5,760 nt of DNA from Eubacteriaceae bacterium UBA7485 (GTDB taxonomy: Bacteria; Bacillota; Clostridia; Eubacteriales; Eubacteriaceae): positions 1 through 5,760 of the forward strand of contig DLOL01000089.1 of assembly GCA_002478485.1 (NCBI GenBank). The letters run 5' to 3'. The translations under genes were made by a program, and so were the position numbers. Shown one piece after another: positions 1-5,760 of this stretch (positions within the stretch are counted from its first letter, which is position 1; each line of letters starts with the position of its first letter). The notes beneath the pieces were generated by a model. That model saw only the letters and a program-made list of their open reading frames with translations, was not told the DNA's origin and did not search any database.

Positions 1-45
1 CTTGAGCGTATCGGACTTTCCGCTTCTGAAAATGATGGTGAATAG
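1..45 (+). pseudogene. parB: Duplicated 3' end of parB (partial, plus strand)
   Basis: Read in frame from base 1, this encodes LERIGLSASENDGE followed by TAG at 43-45. That is identical to the last 14 residues of the complete minus-strand ParB that ends at 358. The fragment is cut by the window edge, so whether it belongs to a whole second parB copy or only a remnant cannot be told. Exact nucleotide identity means the duplication is either very recent or an artefact of amplification or assembly. It is unlikely to be an independent functional gene. Confidence 0.75.
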
Positions 46-65
46 TTTTCTCATGCTTTAAAAGA
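1..65 (+). repeat. Left arm of 65-bp perfect inverted repeat
   Basis: Every base from 1 to 65 is the reverse complement of bases 402 down to 338, with no mismatch. Pairing breaks at base 66. The arm includes the last 14 sense codons and stop of parB plus 20 nt of its 3' flank, here in plus orientation. It reaches the first base of the window, so it may extend further left. It may be a true inverted duplication or a chimeric fold-back at a contig end. Confidence 0.95.
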
Positions 66-140
66 GAGCGGGTATGTAATTAGTAAAACCCCGATTTACA
101 AAAATTTTAAGAAAGTGAAGGCTTCCTGCCTCATTAGACC

Positions 141-476
141 ATGAACTTTTTAGAACTAAAACTTACGAAGCGCCTCAAGGTTTTTGAGTCTGCGCTTTAC
201 TGCAACCTTGGCTATCTGCTCCTGGTTCTGATCTTGAAAGGAATTCAGGGACTCGTGGTTAAAGGCGGAGATTACAGCACAGTTTTCGGCATGATTGAGT
301 TTATCGTGGCCGCCCTGTACTGGCTGCTGTTCAACTGTCTTTTAAAGCATGAGAAAACTATTCACCATCATTTTCAGAAGCGGAAAGTCCGATACGCTCA
401 AGAATGCGCTCGAGCTCCTCAAGAGATTTGTACGGAATTTCAATCTTTCCTCGATTCTTGCTGTGCTTCAGTTTGA
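141..476 (+). CDS. Hypothetical small membrane protein, probably chimeric at its 3' end
   Basis: I do not recognise the family. The ATG at 141 lies just after an in-frame TAG at 135-137, so the N-terminus is bounded, but no good Shine-Dalgarno sequence precedes it. Residues 1-20 are basic and polar. Two hydrophobic stretches follow, at about 22-41 and 47-68, each able to span a membrane and separated by a short polar turn. At about residue 66 (base 338) the frame enters the inverted repeat, and the remaining 45 residues are only antisense parB: polar, cysteine-containing and not membrane-like. The simplest reading is a real gene whose first 66 codons are authentic and whose true 3' end was replaced at the repeat junction. 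Relative to the parB fragment at 1-45 it would lie 95 nt downstream on the same strand, a plausible native arrangement. Otherwise it is a convergent gene overlapping parB by 119 nt. Confidence 0.45.
   Translation: MNFLELKLTKRLKVFESALYCNLGYLLLVLILKGIQGLVVKGGDYSTVFGMIEFIVAALYWLLFNCLLKHEKTIHHHFQKRKVRYAQECARAPQEICTEFQSFLDSCCASV
338..402 (-). repeat. Right arm of 65-bp perfect inverted repeat
   Basis: This is the exact reverse complement of bases 1-65, separated from it by a 272-bp unique spacer (66-337). It covers the parB stop codon (358-360), the last 14 sense codons and 20 nt of 3' flank. Beyond the arm the two parB 3' flanks differ: one continues at base 66, the other at base 337. Only one can be the original downstream sequence of parB. 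If genomic, a transcript crossing both arms would form a 65-bp duplex. Confidence 0.95.
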
Positions 477-1227
477 CGGGACTTTCAAAAAAGTCGGACA
501 TTCTCTCCTGAAGATCATTCACGTAAGGTGCGTTCGGATCTTCTTTAGGCGGTTCGGATTCCTCTCCCTTTTTCAGGGCCGACACTTTTCTCTCAAGCTG
601 CCGCACCGTCATCCCGCCGTCCTTCGCGAGATCAGCGAGGAGGAGCTGATCCTCTTCCTTCTCCGCGCCGAGCAGGCAGCGCGCATGCCCGTAGCTGAGT
701 CTTCCGTCTCTGGTGAGCCTCTTGATCTCCTCGGGAAGGTTTTGAAGACGCAGGACATTTGCGATGGAAGCTCTGCTCTTTCCAATCTTTTCTGAGAGCT
801 GTTCCTGAGTGTAGTGGAACTGGTCGATCAGATTCTGGTAAGCGAGGGATTCTTCCATAATATTCAGATCTTCCCTCTGAACATTTTCGATCAGCGCAAT
901 TTCGAGAATTTTCTCTTCCGGAATATTCTCAACAATTACAGGAACCTCACGAAGACCCGCGCGTCTTGCGGCGCGCCATCTTCTCTCTCCTGCTATGATT
1001 AAATACCCTTCCTTTTCCTGTTTGACAATCAAAGGTGAGAGAATTCCATGCTCTTTGATCGACGTTGCCAGCTCTTCAAGCGCCCGGTCATCAAAATACA
1101 TCCGCGGCTGATCGCTGTTTGGCATCAGCTTTTCGATGTTGAGTGAGAGGATTACTTTCCCGTCGGCTTTTTTTAAATTTTCGGGTTCTTCTTGTATGAG
1201 CGCTTTTAAACCTTTTCCGAGTGCCAT
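358..1227 (-). CDS. parB: Chromosome-partitioning protein ParB (Spo0J)
   Basis: ParB binds parS sites near the origin, uses CTP to close into a sliding clamp, spreads, and recruits condensin while stimulating Soj. The 289-residue length is normal for the family. The N-terminus MALGKGLKALI resembles the short Soj-interacting peptide of ParB proteins. The CTP-binding domain follows, with AGERRWRA at 79-86 and the ENVQREDL box at 114-121. A helix-turn-helix begins near GKSRASIANVLRL (149-161), and a C-terminal dimerisation segment follows a charged linker (about 217-232). Arg152 and Gly180 sit where parS-specific ParB proteins, rather than Noc, have Arg and Gly. ATG starts 2 nt after the soj stop with an AGG-type ribosome-binding site inside soj, so the two are probably co-translated. 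The 3' end is duplicated in inverted orientation at bases 1-45. No clear terminator follows before the repeat. Confidence 0.97.
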   Translation of the reverse strand: MALGKGLKALIQEEPENLKKADGKVILSLNIEKLMPNSDQPRMYFDDRALEELATSIKEHGILSPLIVKQEKEGYLIIAGERRWRAARRAGLREVPVIVENIPEEKILEIALIENVQREDLNIMEESLAYQNLIDQFHYTQEQLSEKIGKSRASIANVLRLQNLPEEIKRLTRDGRLSYGHARCLLGAEKEEDQLLLADLAKDGGMTVRQLERKVSALKKGEESEPPKEDPNAPYVNDLQERMSDFFESPVKLKHSKNRGKIEIPYKSLEELERILERIGLSASENDGE

Positions 1228-1229
1228 GA

Positions 1230-1994
1230 CTATGCCTGCCTGTTTTCAAACTCGTTTGCGAATTCCTGATACGCCTGAGCTCCTTTTGAGTGATAAGCGT
1301 AATCAAAAATCGTTTTGCCGAAACTTGGCGCTTCCGCAAGCCGAACATTTCTGGGGATGAGGGTATCGTAAACCAGACTCTTAAAATAATCCTTAACTTC
1401 ACCGACGACCTCCCCGGAGAGATTGGTTCTTCCGTCATACATCGTCAGGAGCACTCCTTCAATTTCAAGGTCCGGATTTAAAGACTGCTGCACAAGATCC
1501 ACGGTATTCATGAGCTGGCTGACCCCTTCGAGTGCATAAAATTCGCACTGAATGGGGATCAGGACACTGTCCGCCGCTGTGAGCGAATTCAGGGTTAAAA
1601 GCCCGAGGGAAGGCGGACAGTCAATAAAAATGTAATCGTAATACTGTCTGAGCGGATCCAAAACGTTTTTCAGCTTCTTCTCCCGGTCCTTTTCCTGTGA
1701 AAGCTCCACTTCGGATCCCGCCAGGTCTACCGTTGACGGAATAATGTGAAGATTTTTATAACCTGTTGTCAGAACTGCAGCCTCAGGAGCCACGTTCCCG
1801 ATCAGAGCGTCATAGATATTATCCGACGCATCTGCTTTCTCAATCCCAAAACCGCTTCCTGCATTCCCCTGCGGATCCATATCCACCGTAAGGACACGGT
1901 AGCCTTTCAGACTGAGCGCCGTCGTTAAATTTAACGTGGTGGTCGTCTTACCAACTCCCCCTTTTTGATTGAATACAGCAACGATTTTACACAT
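1230..1994 (-). CDS. soj: Chromosome-partitioning ATPase Soj (ParA family)
   Basis: Soj is a ParA/MinD-type ATPase that dimerises on ATP, binds DNA non-specifically, and is reset by ParB-stimulated hydrolysis. In Bacillus subtilis it also regulates DnaA. The 254-residue length matches chromosomal Soj. The deviant Walker A motif KGGVGKTT is at 11-18, with the signature lysine Lys11. The Walker A' segment VDMDPQGN spans 37-44, and Walker B IFIDCPP spans 122-128. SEVEL at 94-98 and the C-terminal SKGAQAYQEF segment are also typical. There is no long N-terminal helix-turn-helix extension of the plasmid ParA type. ATG at 1992-1994 is preceded by GAGGA 4 nt upstream. It begins 33 nt after noc and ends 2 nt before parB, consistent with operon expression. 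Confidence 0.97.
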   Translation of the reverse strand: MCKIVAVFNQKGGVGKTTTTLNLTTALSLKGYRVLTVDMDPQGNAGSGFGIEKADASDNIYDALIGNVAPEAAVLTTGYKNLHIIPSTVDLAGSEVELSQEKDREKKLKNVLDPLRQYYDYIFIDCPPSLGLLTLNSLTAADSVLIPIQCEFYALEGVSQLMNTVDLVQQSLNPDLEIEGVLLTMYDGRTNLSGEVVGEVKDYFKSLVYDTLIPRNVRLAEAPSFGKTIFDYAYHSKGAQAYQEFANEFENRQA

Positions 1995-2027
1995 ATGATC
2001 CTCTTTCTATTTTTCTTCTATTTCACC

Positions 2028-2837
2028 TTACTTTGGAATTTTTATCTTCACTTCAACATAATCCCCTTTATCGGTTTCTTTGTACGATGCGTCATGCTTG
2101 CTGTCCTTGACCATTTTGAAAGCCGACTTCAAGGTATTGAGATAGATCTGAACACTGATAAAAGATTTAACCCTGGCTTTTTTCTCAGGAGTGATCTTTT
2201 CAGCATAGTTGTTGGTGAGCACTTCTTTTCTGATTTTTTCGACAAGCTCTTCCGTTTTTTTCACGGTAAAATCTTTTCCCTTGATCTTGTCGAGTACTTC
2301 CAGCTGAAGCTCCTTGTCCGGAAGCCTTAAAAGCGCTCGTGCATGCCTCTCGGTCAGTCCCGCCTGGGAGACACGGTCGGCCACTTCAGGATCAAGCTTG
2401 AGAAGCCTGATTTTATTTGCAATAAACGACTGCGATTTTCCGAGCTGTTTTGCAATTTTCTCCTGAGTCATACCGTAGTATTCCATCAGTTGCGCATAGG
2501 AGCGGGCTTCTTCAAAGTAAGATAAGTTTTCTCTTTGAATGTTTTCCATAATCGCAAGAACTGCAGAGTCCTTATCTGTAATGGAGACCAGAATTGCGGG
2601 AATTGTTGTCAGTTCCGCAATTTTAGAAGCCCTCAGACGCCTTTCACCCGCAACCAGCTCATACAGATCCCGGTCAACTTTTCTGACCTGAATGGGCGAG
2701 AGCAGACCATGCTCGCGAATCGACGCGGCGAGGTCTTCCAGCGCGTTTTGATCAAAATGCTTTCTGGGCTGGTTCGGATTTGGAATAATTTGCTGAATCG
2801 GAATATTGTAAATTTTATTTTCAGAAAGACTCGCCAT
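2028..2837 (-). CDS. noc: Nucleoid occlusion protein Noc (ParB paralogue)
   Basis: Noc is the ParB-family CTP switch that binds NBS sites and blocks division-septum assembly over the nucleoid. The protein has 269 residues: ParB/CTPase domain with AGERRLRA at 63-70 and ENIQRENL at 98-105, helix-turn-helix at about 133-148, and a C-terminal domain ending VEVKIKIPK as in Noc. Assignment as Noc rather than a second ParB rests on Gln136, Lys142, Lys147 and Arg164. These fall at the four positions reported to switch specificity from parS (Arg, Thr, Ala, Gly in Caulobacter ParB) to NBS. The N-terminus begins MASLSENKIYNIP and lacks the amphipathic membrane-targeting extension of B. subtilis Noc. No in-frame start exists between ATG 2837 and the upstream stop at 2868-2870, so the short form is not a start-site error. 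An AAGGTG ribosome-binding site lies 4 nt before ATG, touching a parS site. Confidence 0.93.
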   Translation of the reverse strand: MASLSENKIYNIPIQQIIPNPNQPRKHFDQNALEDLAASIREHGLLSPIQVRKVDRDLYELVAGERRLRASKIAELTTIPAILVSITDKDSAVLAIMENIQRENLSYFEEARSYAQLMEYYGMTQEKIAKQLGKSQSFIANKIRLLKLDPEVADRVSQAGLTERHARALLRLPDKELQLEVLDKIKGKDFTVKKTEELVEKIRKEVLTNNYAEKITPEKKARVKSFISVQIYLNTLKSAFKMVKDSKHDASYKETDKGDYVEVKIKIPK

Positions 2838-2846
2838 GGAACACCT

Positions 2847-2862
2847 TGTTTCACGTGAAACT
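2847..2862. promoter_or_regulatory. parS: parS site (ParB-binding palindrome)
   Basis: TGTTTCACGTGAAACT matches the classical parS TGTTTCACGTGAAACA at 15 of 16 positions, and the inner 14 bases (2848-2861) form a perfect palindrome. It lies in the 30-nt gap between rsmG and noc and abuts the noc ribosome-binding site. parS sites in and around the parB cluster are common in Bacillota. The likely role is loading of ParB, the product of the last gene of this operon. An effect on noc expression is possible but not shown. Confidence 0.92.
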
Positions 2863-2867
2863 TTATT

Positions 2868-3590
2868 TTATGACAAAGGTTTGTTTTTGATTTGTCCGAA
2901 AGCGCGCGGATATTTTTTCGGCGTCTCTTCGGTTTTGCCAACGATAATTATAACATGAAGCCTGTCTGAATGAAGAATTTCACGTTTAATGACACGTGGA
3001 ACCCCGCCGCCTAAAATCTTGATGGAAGGCTCCGCCTCATCGATTTCTTCTTGGTACTTGGCTCCCTTGAGCGCAATAAGCTCTCCCCCGACTCTGAGGA
3101 GCGGAAGGCAGAGTTCTGAAAGGATTCGAAGCGATGCGACCGCCCGTGTGACCACATAATCAAATTTCCCTCGATAGGCAGGGTTCTTCCCGAGTTCTTC
3201 AGCTCTCGCGTTCACAAAGGTGACATTGTCGATACCGGCTTCTCTCGCGGCTTCTTCAACAGCTTTGAGTTTTTTTCCCGTCGCGTCGATTAAGGTGAAC
3301 TGATCCGCTTCAAGACACGCAGCCAGCGGGATGCCTGGAAATCCTCCCCCGGTGCCCACATCGGCAACGGAAGCCCCGCTCCAAGGAATATCGGACTTGA
3401 TCATCAGCGAATCGATGATGTTTCTTGTCACAAATTCCTGAGGATCCCGAATTGCGGTCAGGTTCAGATTTTCATTAATCTTCAGGATTGCTTCTGTATA
3501 GGCGCTCAGTTTTAAAAGCTGGTCGTCACTGATCCATATTTTATTCTCTTCACATCCTGTCCGGATGAGTTCTTTGATGTCACTTGCCAT
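2868..3590 (-). CDS. rsmG: 16S rRNA (guanine-N7)-methyltransferase RsmG (GidB)
   Basis: RsmG methylates N7 of a guanine in the 530 loop of 16S rRNA (G527 in E. coli numbering) using S-adenosylmethionine. Loss is known to give low-level streptomycin resistance in several bacteria. The frame is open further upstream, but ATG at 3588-3590 gives 240 residues, the usual length, beginning MASDIKELI. It is preceded by a GGAAGG ribosome-binding site about 8 nt away inside mnmG. The SAM-binding loop [14 protein letters not shown] is at 77-90, NLNLTAI at 41-47, VTRAVASL at 147-154, and the family's basic YPR...NKPL tail lies near the C-terminus. The start overlaps the mnmG end by 11 nt, suggesting translational coupling. 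The stop lies 30 nt from the noc start, across a parS site. Confidence 0.96.
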   Translation of the reverse strand: MASDIKELIRTGCEENKIWISDDQLLKLSAYTEAILKINENLNLTAIRDPQEFVTRNIIDSLMIKSDIPWSGASVADVGTGGGFPGIPLAACLEADQFTLIDATGKKLKAVEEAAREAGIDNVTFVNARAEELGKNPAYRGKFDYVVTRAVASLRILSELCLPLLRVGGELIALKGAKYQEEIDEAEPSIKILGGGVPRVIKREILHSDRLHVIIIVGKTEETPKKYPRAFGQIKNKPLS

Positions 3591-5454
3591 GCTTTTTACC
3601 TTCCAGATAAATTTGAAGAACTGAGATATCTGCAGGCGAAACTCCGGATATTCTTGAAGCCTGTCCGATGGTTTCCGGTCTGATATCTGAAAGTTTCTCG
3701 ACCGCTTCAAGCCTGAGCCCTTTGATATCCTGATAGTTGATATCTTCCGAAATCCTCCTCTTTTCAAACTTCTTAAACTTCTCGACCTGCTGCATCTGTT
3801 TTTTGATATAGCCGTCATATTTGATCCGGACTTCAGCCTGCTGGGTAATCCAGTCGGAAAGCTCCGGTCTTTGCGGATCCAGAACTGCTGAATTCTCATA
3901 GGTGATTTCCGGGCGTTTCAAGAGATCATGGAGGGTGGTTCCTTCTTTTAAAGGAGTGGTCTTCAGATCAAGGAAGAAGGAATCGGATTCTCCCGGCTTG
4001 ACGGAAACACGTTCAAGTCTCTTGATTTCCTCTTCGACATCTTCCTGCTTCTTCAGAAAGCGCGTATATCGTTCATCACTCACAAGCCCCTGCTCGTGTC
4101 CAAGCGGTGTCAGTCTCTGATCCGCATTGTCCTGCCTTAAAAGAAGCCGGTATTCCGCACGGGAGGTCATCATCCGGTACGGCTCATTGGTTCCCTTGGT
4201 GATGATGTCATCAATCAGGACACCGGTGTACGCATCGCTTCTCCCTAGAATCAGTGGCTCTTTCCCTTCTACGTAATTGGCCGCGTTAATTCCCGCGACA
4301 ATTCCCTGGGCTGCCGCTTCTTCATAACCACTCGTCCCGTTGATCTGACCTGCGAAGAAAAGTCCCTTGATGCGTTTTGATTCAAGGGATGCTTTCAGTT
4401 CGGTCGGATTGATGCAGTCATATTCAATCGCATAGGCGGTGCGCATAAATTCGACATGCTCCATACCAGGAACCTGGCGGTAGACATCAATCTGCACGTC
4501 TTCCGGAAGACATGAGCTCATTCCCTGGACATACATCTCATTGGTATTGAGCCCTTCCGGCTCAATGAAAATCTGATGCCGGTCCTTGTCTGAGAACCGC
4601 ATCACCTTCGTTTCAATCGAAGGACAGTAGCGCGGACCGGTTCCCACCACGTCCCCCGTATAGAGCGGGGAGCGGTCAAGATTGTCCATGATGATTTGAT
4701 GCGCTTTCTTATTGGTGTAGGTCAGGTAACAGGGCACCTGATCAATTTCGATGGATTCTGTCTCGAATGAAAAGGGTGTAATCTTCTCATCCCCCGGCTG
4801 AATGACCATCTTGTCAAGATCAAGCGTCTTCTTGTCCACTCGAGCCGGTGTTCCGGTCTTGAAGCGCATCAATTCAAATCCGTTTTCTTCGAGCGACTCT
4901 GAAAGTTCCATGGCTGGAAAGAGACCGTTCGGTCCTCCGTCATAATTGACATCTCCGATAAAGATTTTTCCCCGAAGGTAAGTGCCCGTCGCAATCACGC
5001 AGGCTTTACATCCGTAAACAGCGCCGGTCTTTACGACGACGCCTTTTATGGTCCCGTCCTCGACGATCAGCTCGGTTGCTTCCTGCTGCCTCAAGATCAA
5101 ATTTTCTTGATCTTCAATGACTTTTTTCATCCTCTCCTGATAGGCTTTCTTATCGGCCTGAGCTCTCAGGGAATGAACGGCCGGGCCCTTTGCGGTATTG
5201 AGCATGCGCGCCTGAATCATCGTCGCATCGATGTTCTTCCCCATCTCTCCCCCGAGTGCGTCAATCTCCCGGACAAGCTGGCCTTTCCCTGTTCCGCCGA
5301 TTGCGGGATTGCAGGGCATCATCGCGACAGAATCCAGATTCATGGTCAATAGAAGCGTCTTAAGGCCCATCCTCGCGGAAGCAAGCGCAGCTTCCACACC
5401 GGCATGTCCAGCTCCGATTACAATGACGTCAAAATCCCCTGAAGGGTATTTCAT
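3580..5454 (-). CDS. mnmG: tRNA uridine-5-carboxymethylaminomethyl modification enzyme MnmG (GidA)
   Basis: MnmG is the FAD-dependent partner of the GTPase MnmE. Together they install the carboxymethylaminomethyl group at wobble U34 of tRNAs, using methylene-tetrahydrofolate and glycine. The 624 residues match the usual length. The FAD dinucleotide-binding motif GAGHAG is at 14-19, and the conserved [12 protein letters not shown] segment is at 47-58 with Cys48. The signature [13 protein letters not shown] at 271-283 carries Cys277, the second conserved cysteine. The second family signature, [17 protein letters not shown], is at 368-384, and the MnmE/tRNA-binding helical domain fills the C-terminus. 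ATG at 5454 has AGGAG 7 nt upstream (5462-5466). It is the first gene of the apparent operon. Its usual neighbour mnmE is not directly upstream; a glycosidase gene with its own terminator is there instead. Confidence 0.98.
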   Translation of the reverse strand: MKYPSGDFDVIVIGAGHAGVEAALASARMGLKTLLLTMNLDSVAMMPCNPAIGGTGKGQLVREIDALGGEMGKNIDATMIQARMLNTAKGPAVHSLRAQADKKAYQERMKKVIEDQENLILRQQEATELIVEDGTIKGVVVKTGAVYGCKACVIATGTYLRGKIFIGDVNYDGGPNGLFPAMELSESLEENGFELMRFKTGTPARVDKKTLDLDKMVIQPGDEKITPFSFETESIEIDQVPCYLTYTNKKAHQIIMDNLDRSPLYTGDVVGTGPRYCPSIETKVMRFSDKDRHQIFIEPEGLNTNEMYVQGMSSCLPEDVQIDVYRQVPGMEHVEFMRTAYAIEYDCINPTELKASLESKRIKGLFFAGQINGTSGYEEAAAQGIVAGINAANYVEGKEPLILGRSDAYTGVLIDDIITKGTNEPYRMMTSRAEYRLLLRQDNADQRLTPLGHEQGLVSDERYTRFLKKQEDVEEEIKRLERVSVKPGESDSFFLDLKTTPLKEGTTLHDLLKRPEITYENSAVLDPQRPELSDWITQQAEVRIKYDGYIKKQMQQVEKFKKFEKRRISEDINYQDIKGLRLEAVEKLSDIRPETIGQASRISGVSPADISVLQIYLEGKKHGK

Positions 5455-5479
5455 CGTTTTTCTCCTGTTCTATCTCCGA

Positions 5480-5495
5480 TGTTCCACATGGAACA
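5480..5495. promoter_or_regulatory. parS: parS-like palindrome in the mnmG leader
   Basis: TGTTCCACATGGAACA has the parS outline TGTTCCACGTGGAACA with one central change, CACATG in place of CACGTG. The flanking 8-base arms (ATGTTCCA and TGGAACAT, 5479-5496) are perfect inverted repeats around a CA centre. It lies 25 nt upstream of the mnmG start and downstream of the candidate promoter, so it is likely transcribed as leader. The symmetry and the presence of a better parS 2.6 kb away in the same operon support a ParB site, probably weaker. Binding by another dyad-recognising regulator cannot be excluded. Confidence 0.65.
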
Positions 5496-5540
5496 TTTTT
5501 TCTCTTTCATCCCTATTCGCAAAGAATGGGTTTATATCTT

Positions 5541-5546
5541 ATTGTA
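5541..5546 (-). promoter_or_regulatory. Candidate -10 element for the mnmG operon
   Basis: On the minus strand TACAAT (5546 to 5541) resembles the sigma-A -10 hexamer TATAAT, in an AT-rich stretch about 87 nt before the mnmG start. I find no good TTGACA-like hexamer 16-19 nt upstream, so support is weak. A promoter somewhere between the upstream terminator and mnmG is expected, since the gene before it ends in a strong terminator. Confidence 0.3.
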
Positions 5547-5602
5547 TCCCTAATTTCCTCTCAGACACTGAAACGTACAAAATCCGTTTCGTTTCAAGAC
5601 AT

Positions 5603-5628
5603 AAAAAAAGACCGGCTTGCCGGTCTTT
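5603..5628 (-). terminator. Intrinsic terminator of the upstream glycosidase gene
   Basis: Bases 5607-5616 and 5619-5628 are exact inverted repeats (AAAGACCGGC and its complement) around a 2-base centre, which in practice gives a 9-bp stem with a four-base loop. On the minus strand the hairpin runs into seven consecutive T (5609 to 5603). The plus-strand exit is not T-rich, so it acts for minus-strand transcription. It begins 6 nt after the stop of the GH1 gene and separates that gene from the mnmG operon. Confidence 0.9.
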
Positions 5629-5634
5629 CGATCC

Positions 5635-5760
5635 TTATTCACTCAGGTCTTCGCCATTTGATGCTATAACTTTTTTATACCAGTAAAAAGAATCCTTCGG
5701 AATGCGTTTGAGGTCCTTCAAATCAAATTCGTCCCGGTTGACATAGATGAATCCGTAACG
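5635..5760 (-). CDS. Glycoside hydrolase family 1, probable 6-phospho-beta-glucosidase (C-terminal fragment)
   Basis: The last 41 codons of a gene whose start lies beyond the right edge. The peptide begins [19 protein letters not shown] and ends [18 protein letters not shown], then TAA at 5637-5635. The pattern RYGFIYV, a short acidic turn, [22 protein letters not shown] is the hallmark C-terminus of bacterial GH1 6-phospho-beta-glucosidases. These cleave phosphorylated beta-glucosides such as cellobiose-, salicin- or arbutin-phosphate after import by a phosphotransferase system. The catalytic glutamates lie outside the window, so the exact substrate, including 6-phospho-beta-galactosides, cannot be decided. 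A strong terminator follows immediately, making this the last gene of its own transcription unit. Confidence 0.88.
   Translation of the reverse strand, partial: RYGFIYVNRDEFDLKDLKRIPKDSFYWYKKVIASNGEDLSE

Noticed and set aside
66..140. Possible terminator (GTAAA/TTTAC arms at about 83-99) and small AGGC/GCCT hairpin before the plus-strand ORF
   Set aside because: Stems of 4-5 bp without a proper T tract in the right place; too weak to call.
349..795. Plus-strand 148-codon open frame opposite parB
   Set aside because: It lies wholly antisense to the end of a strongly supported parB, has no recognisable motif, and is a frame shadow.
2990..3002. CACGTGGAACC inside rsmG, resembling a parS half-site
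   Set aside because: Only the right half matches; the left half shares about one of five bases. It encodes the conserved G-V-P-R segment of RsmG, so the coding sequence explains it.
3591..3899. Upstream in-frame extension of rsmG (103 extra codons)
   Set aside because: It overlaps mnmG in another frame, is Arg/Ser-rich low-quality peptide, and the ATG at 3590 gives the normal RsmG length with a ribosome-binding site.
3904..3920. TTTCCGGGC as a possible Noc-binding site
   Set aside because: It does not form the ATTTCCCGGGAAAT dyad; only a short core matches, inside mnmG coding sequence. No convincing NBS was seen anywhere in the window.
5231..5686. Plus-strand 151-codon open frame at the mnmG 5' end and leader
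   Set aside because: It is antisense to the MnmG FAD-binding region and runs through the leader and terminator; no supporting motif or start signal.

Overview
The window carries the chromosome-partitioning end of the conserved origin-proximal cluster of Bacillota. Five complete genes lie head to tail on the minus strand in the order mnmG - rsmG - noc - soj (parA) - parB. A dedicated Noc protein next to a ParB/Soj pair points to Bacilli or Erysipelotrichia. Base composition is moderate, and TGA is used as a normal stop (mnmG ends with it). I cannot name a genus from the sequence alone.

Layout by ascending coordinate. Bases 1-65 are an exact inverted copy of bases 338-402, which hold the last codons and 3' flank of parB. 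Between the arms is 272 bp of unique sequence containing the start of a plus-strand ORF for a small two-helix membrane protein. That ORF runs into antisense parB at the arm boundary. Then come parB (358-1227), soj (1230-1994), noc (2028-2837), rsmG (2868-3590) and mnmG (3580-5454), all minus strand. The 180 bp before mnmG holds its ribosome-binding site, a parS-like palindrome, a weak candidate promoter and a strong intrinsic terminator. The right edge contains the last 41 codons of a family 1 glycoside hydrolase (6-phospho-beta-glucosidase type), also minus strand.

How the genes work together. MnmG and RsmG modify tRNA wobble uridines and 16S rRNA. Soj (ATPase) and ParB (parS-binding CTP switch) segregate the origin. 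Noc is the ParB paralogue that keeps division away from the nucleoid. Gaps of 2 to 33 nt and one 11-nt overlap suggest a single operon read from upstream of mnmG. Two ParB-type palindromes sit in the operon: a near-consensus parS between rsmG and noc (2847-2862) and a variant in the mnmG leader (5480-5495). ParB therefore probably loads on its own operon.

The items most worth a second look are the exact fold-back repeat at the left edge (inverted duplication or assembly/amplification chimera), a Noc without the usual N-terminal membrane-targeting extension, and the parS-type site abutting the noc ribosome-binding site. I found no convincing new biological system; the rest is a typical housekeeping locus.
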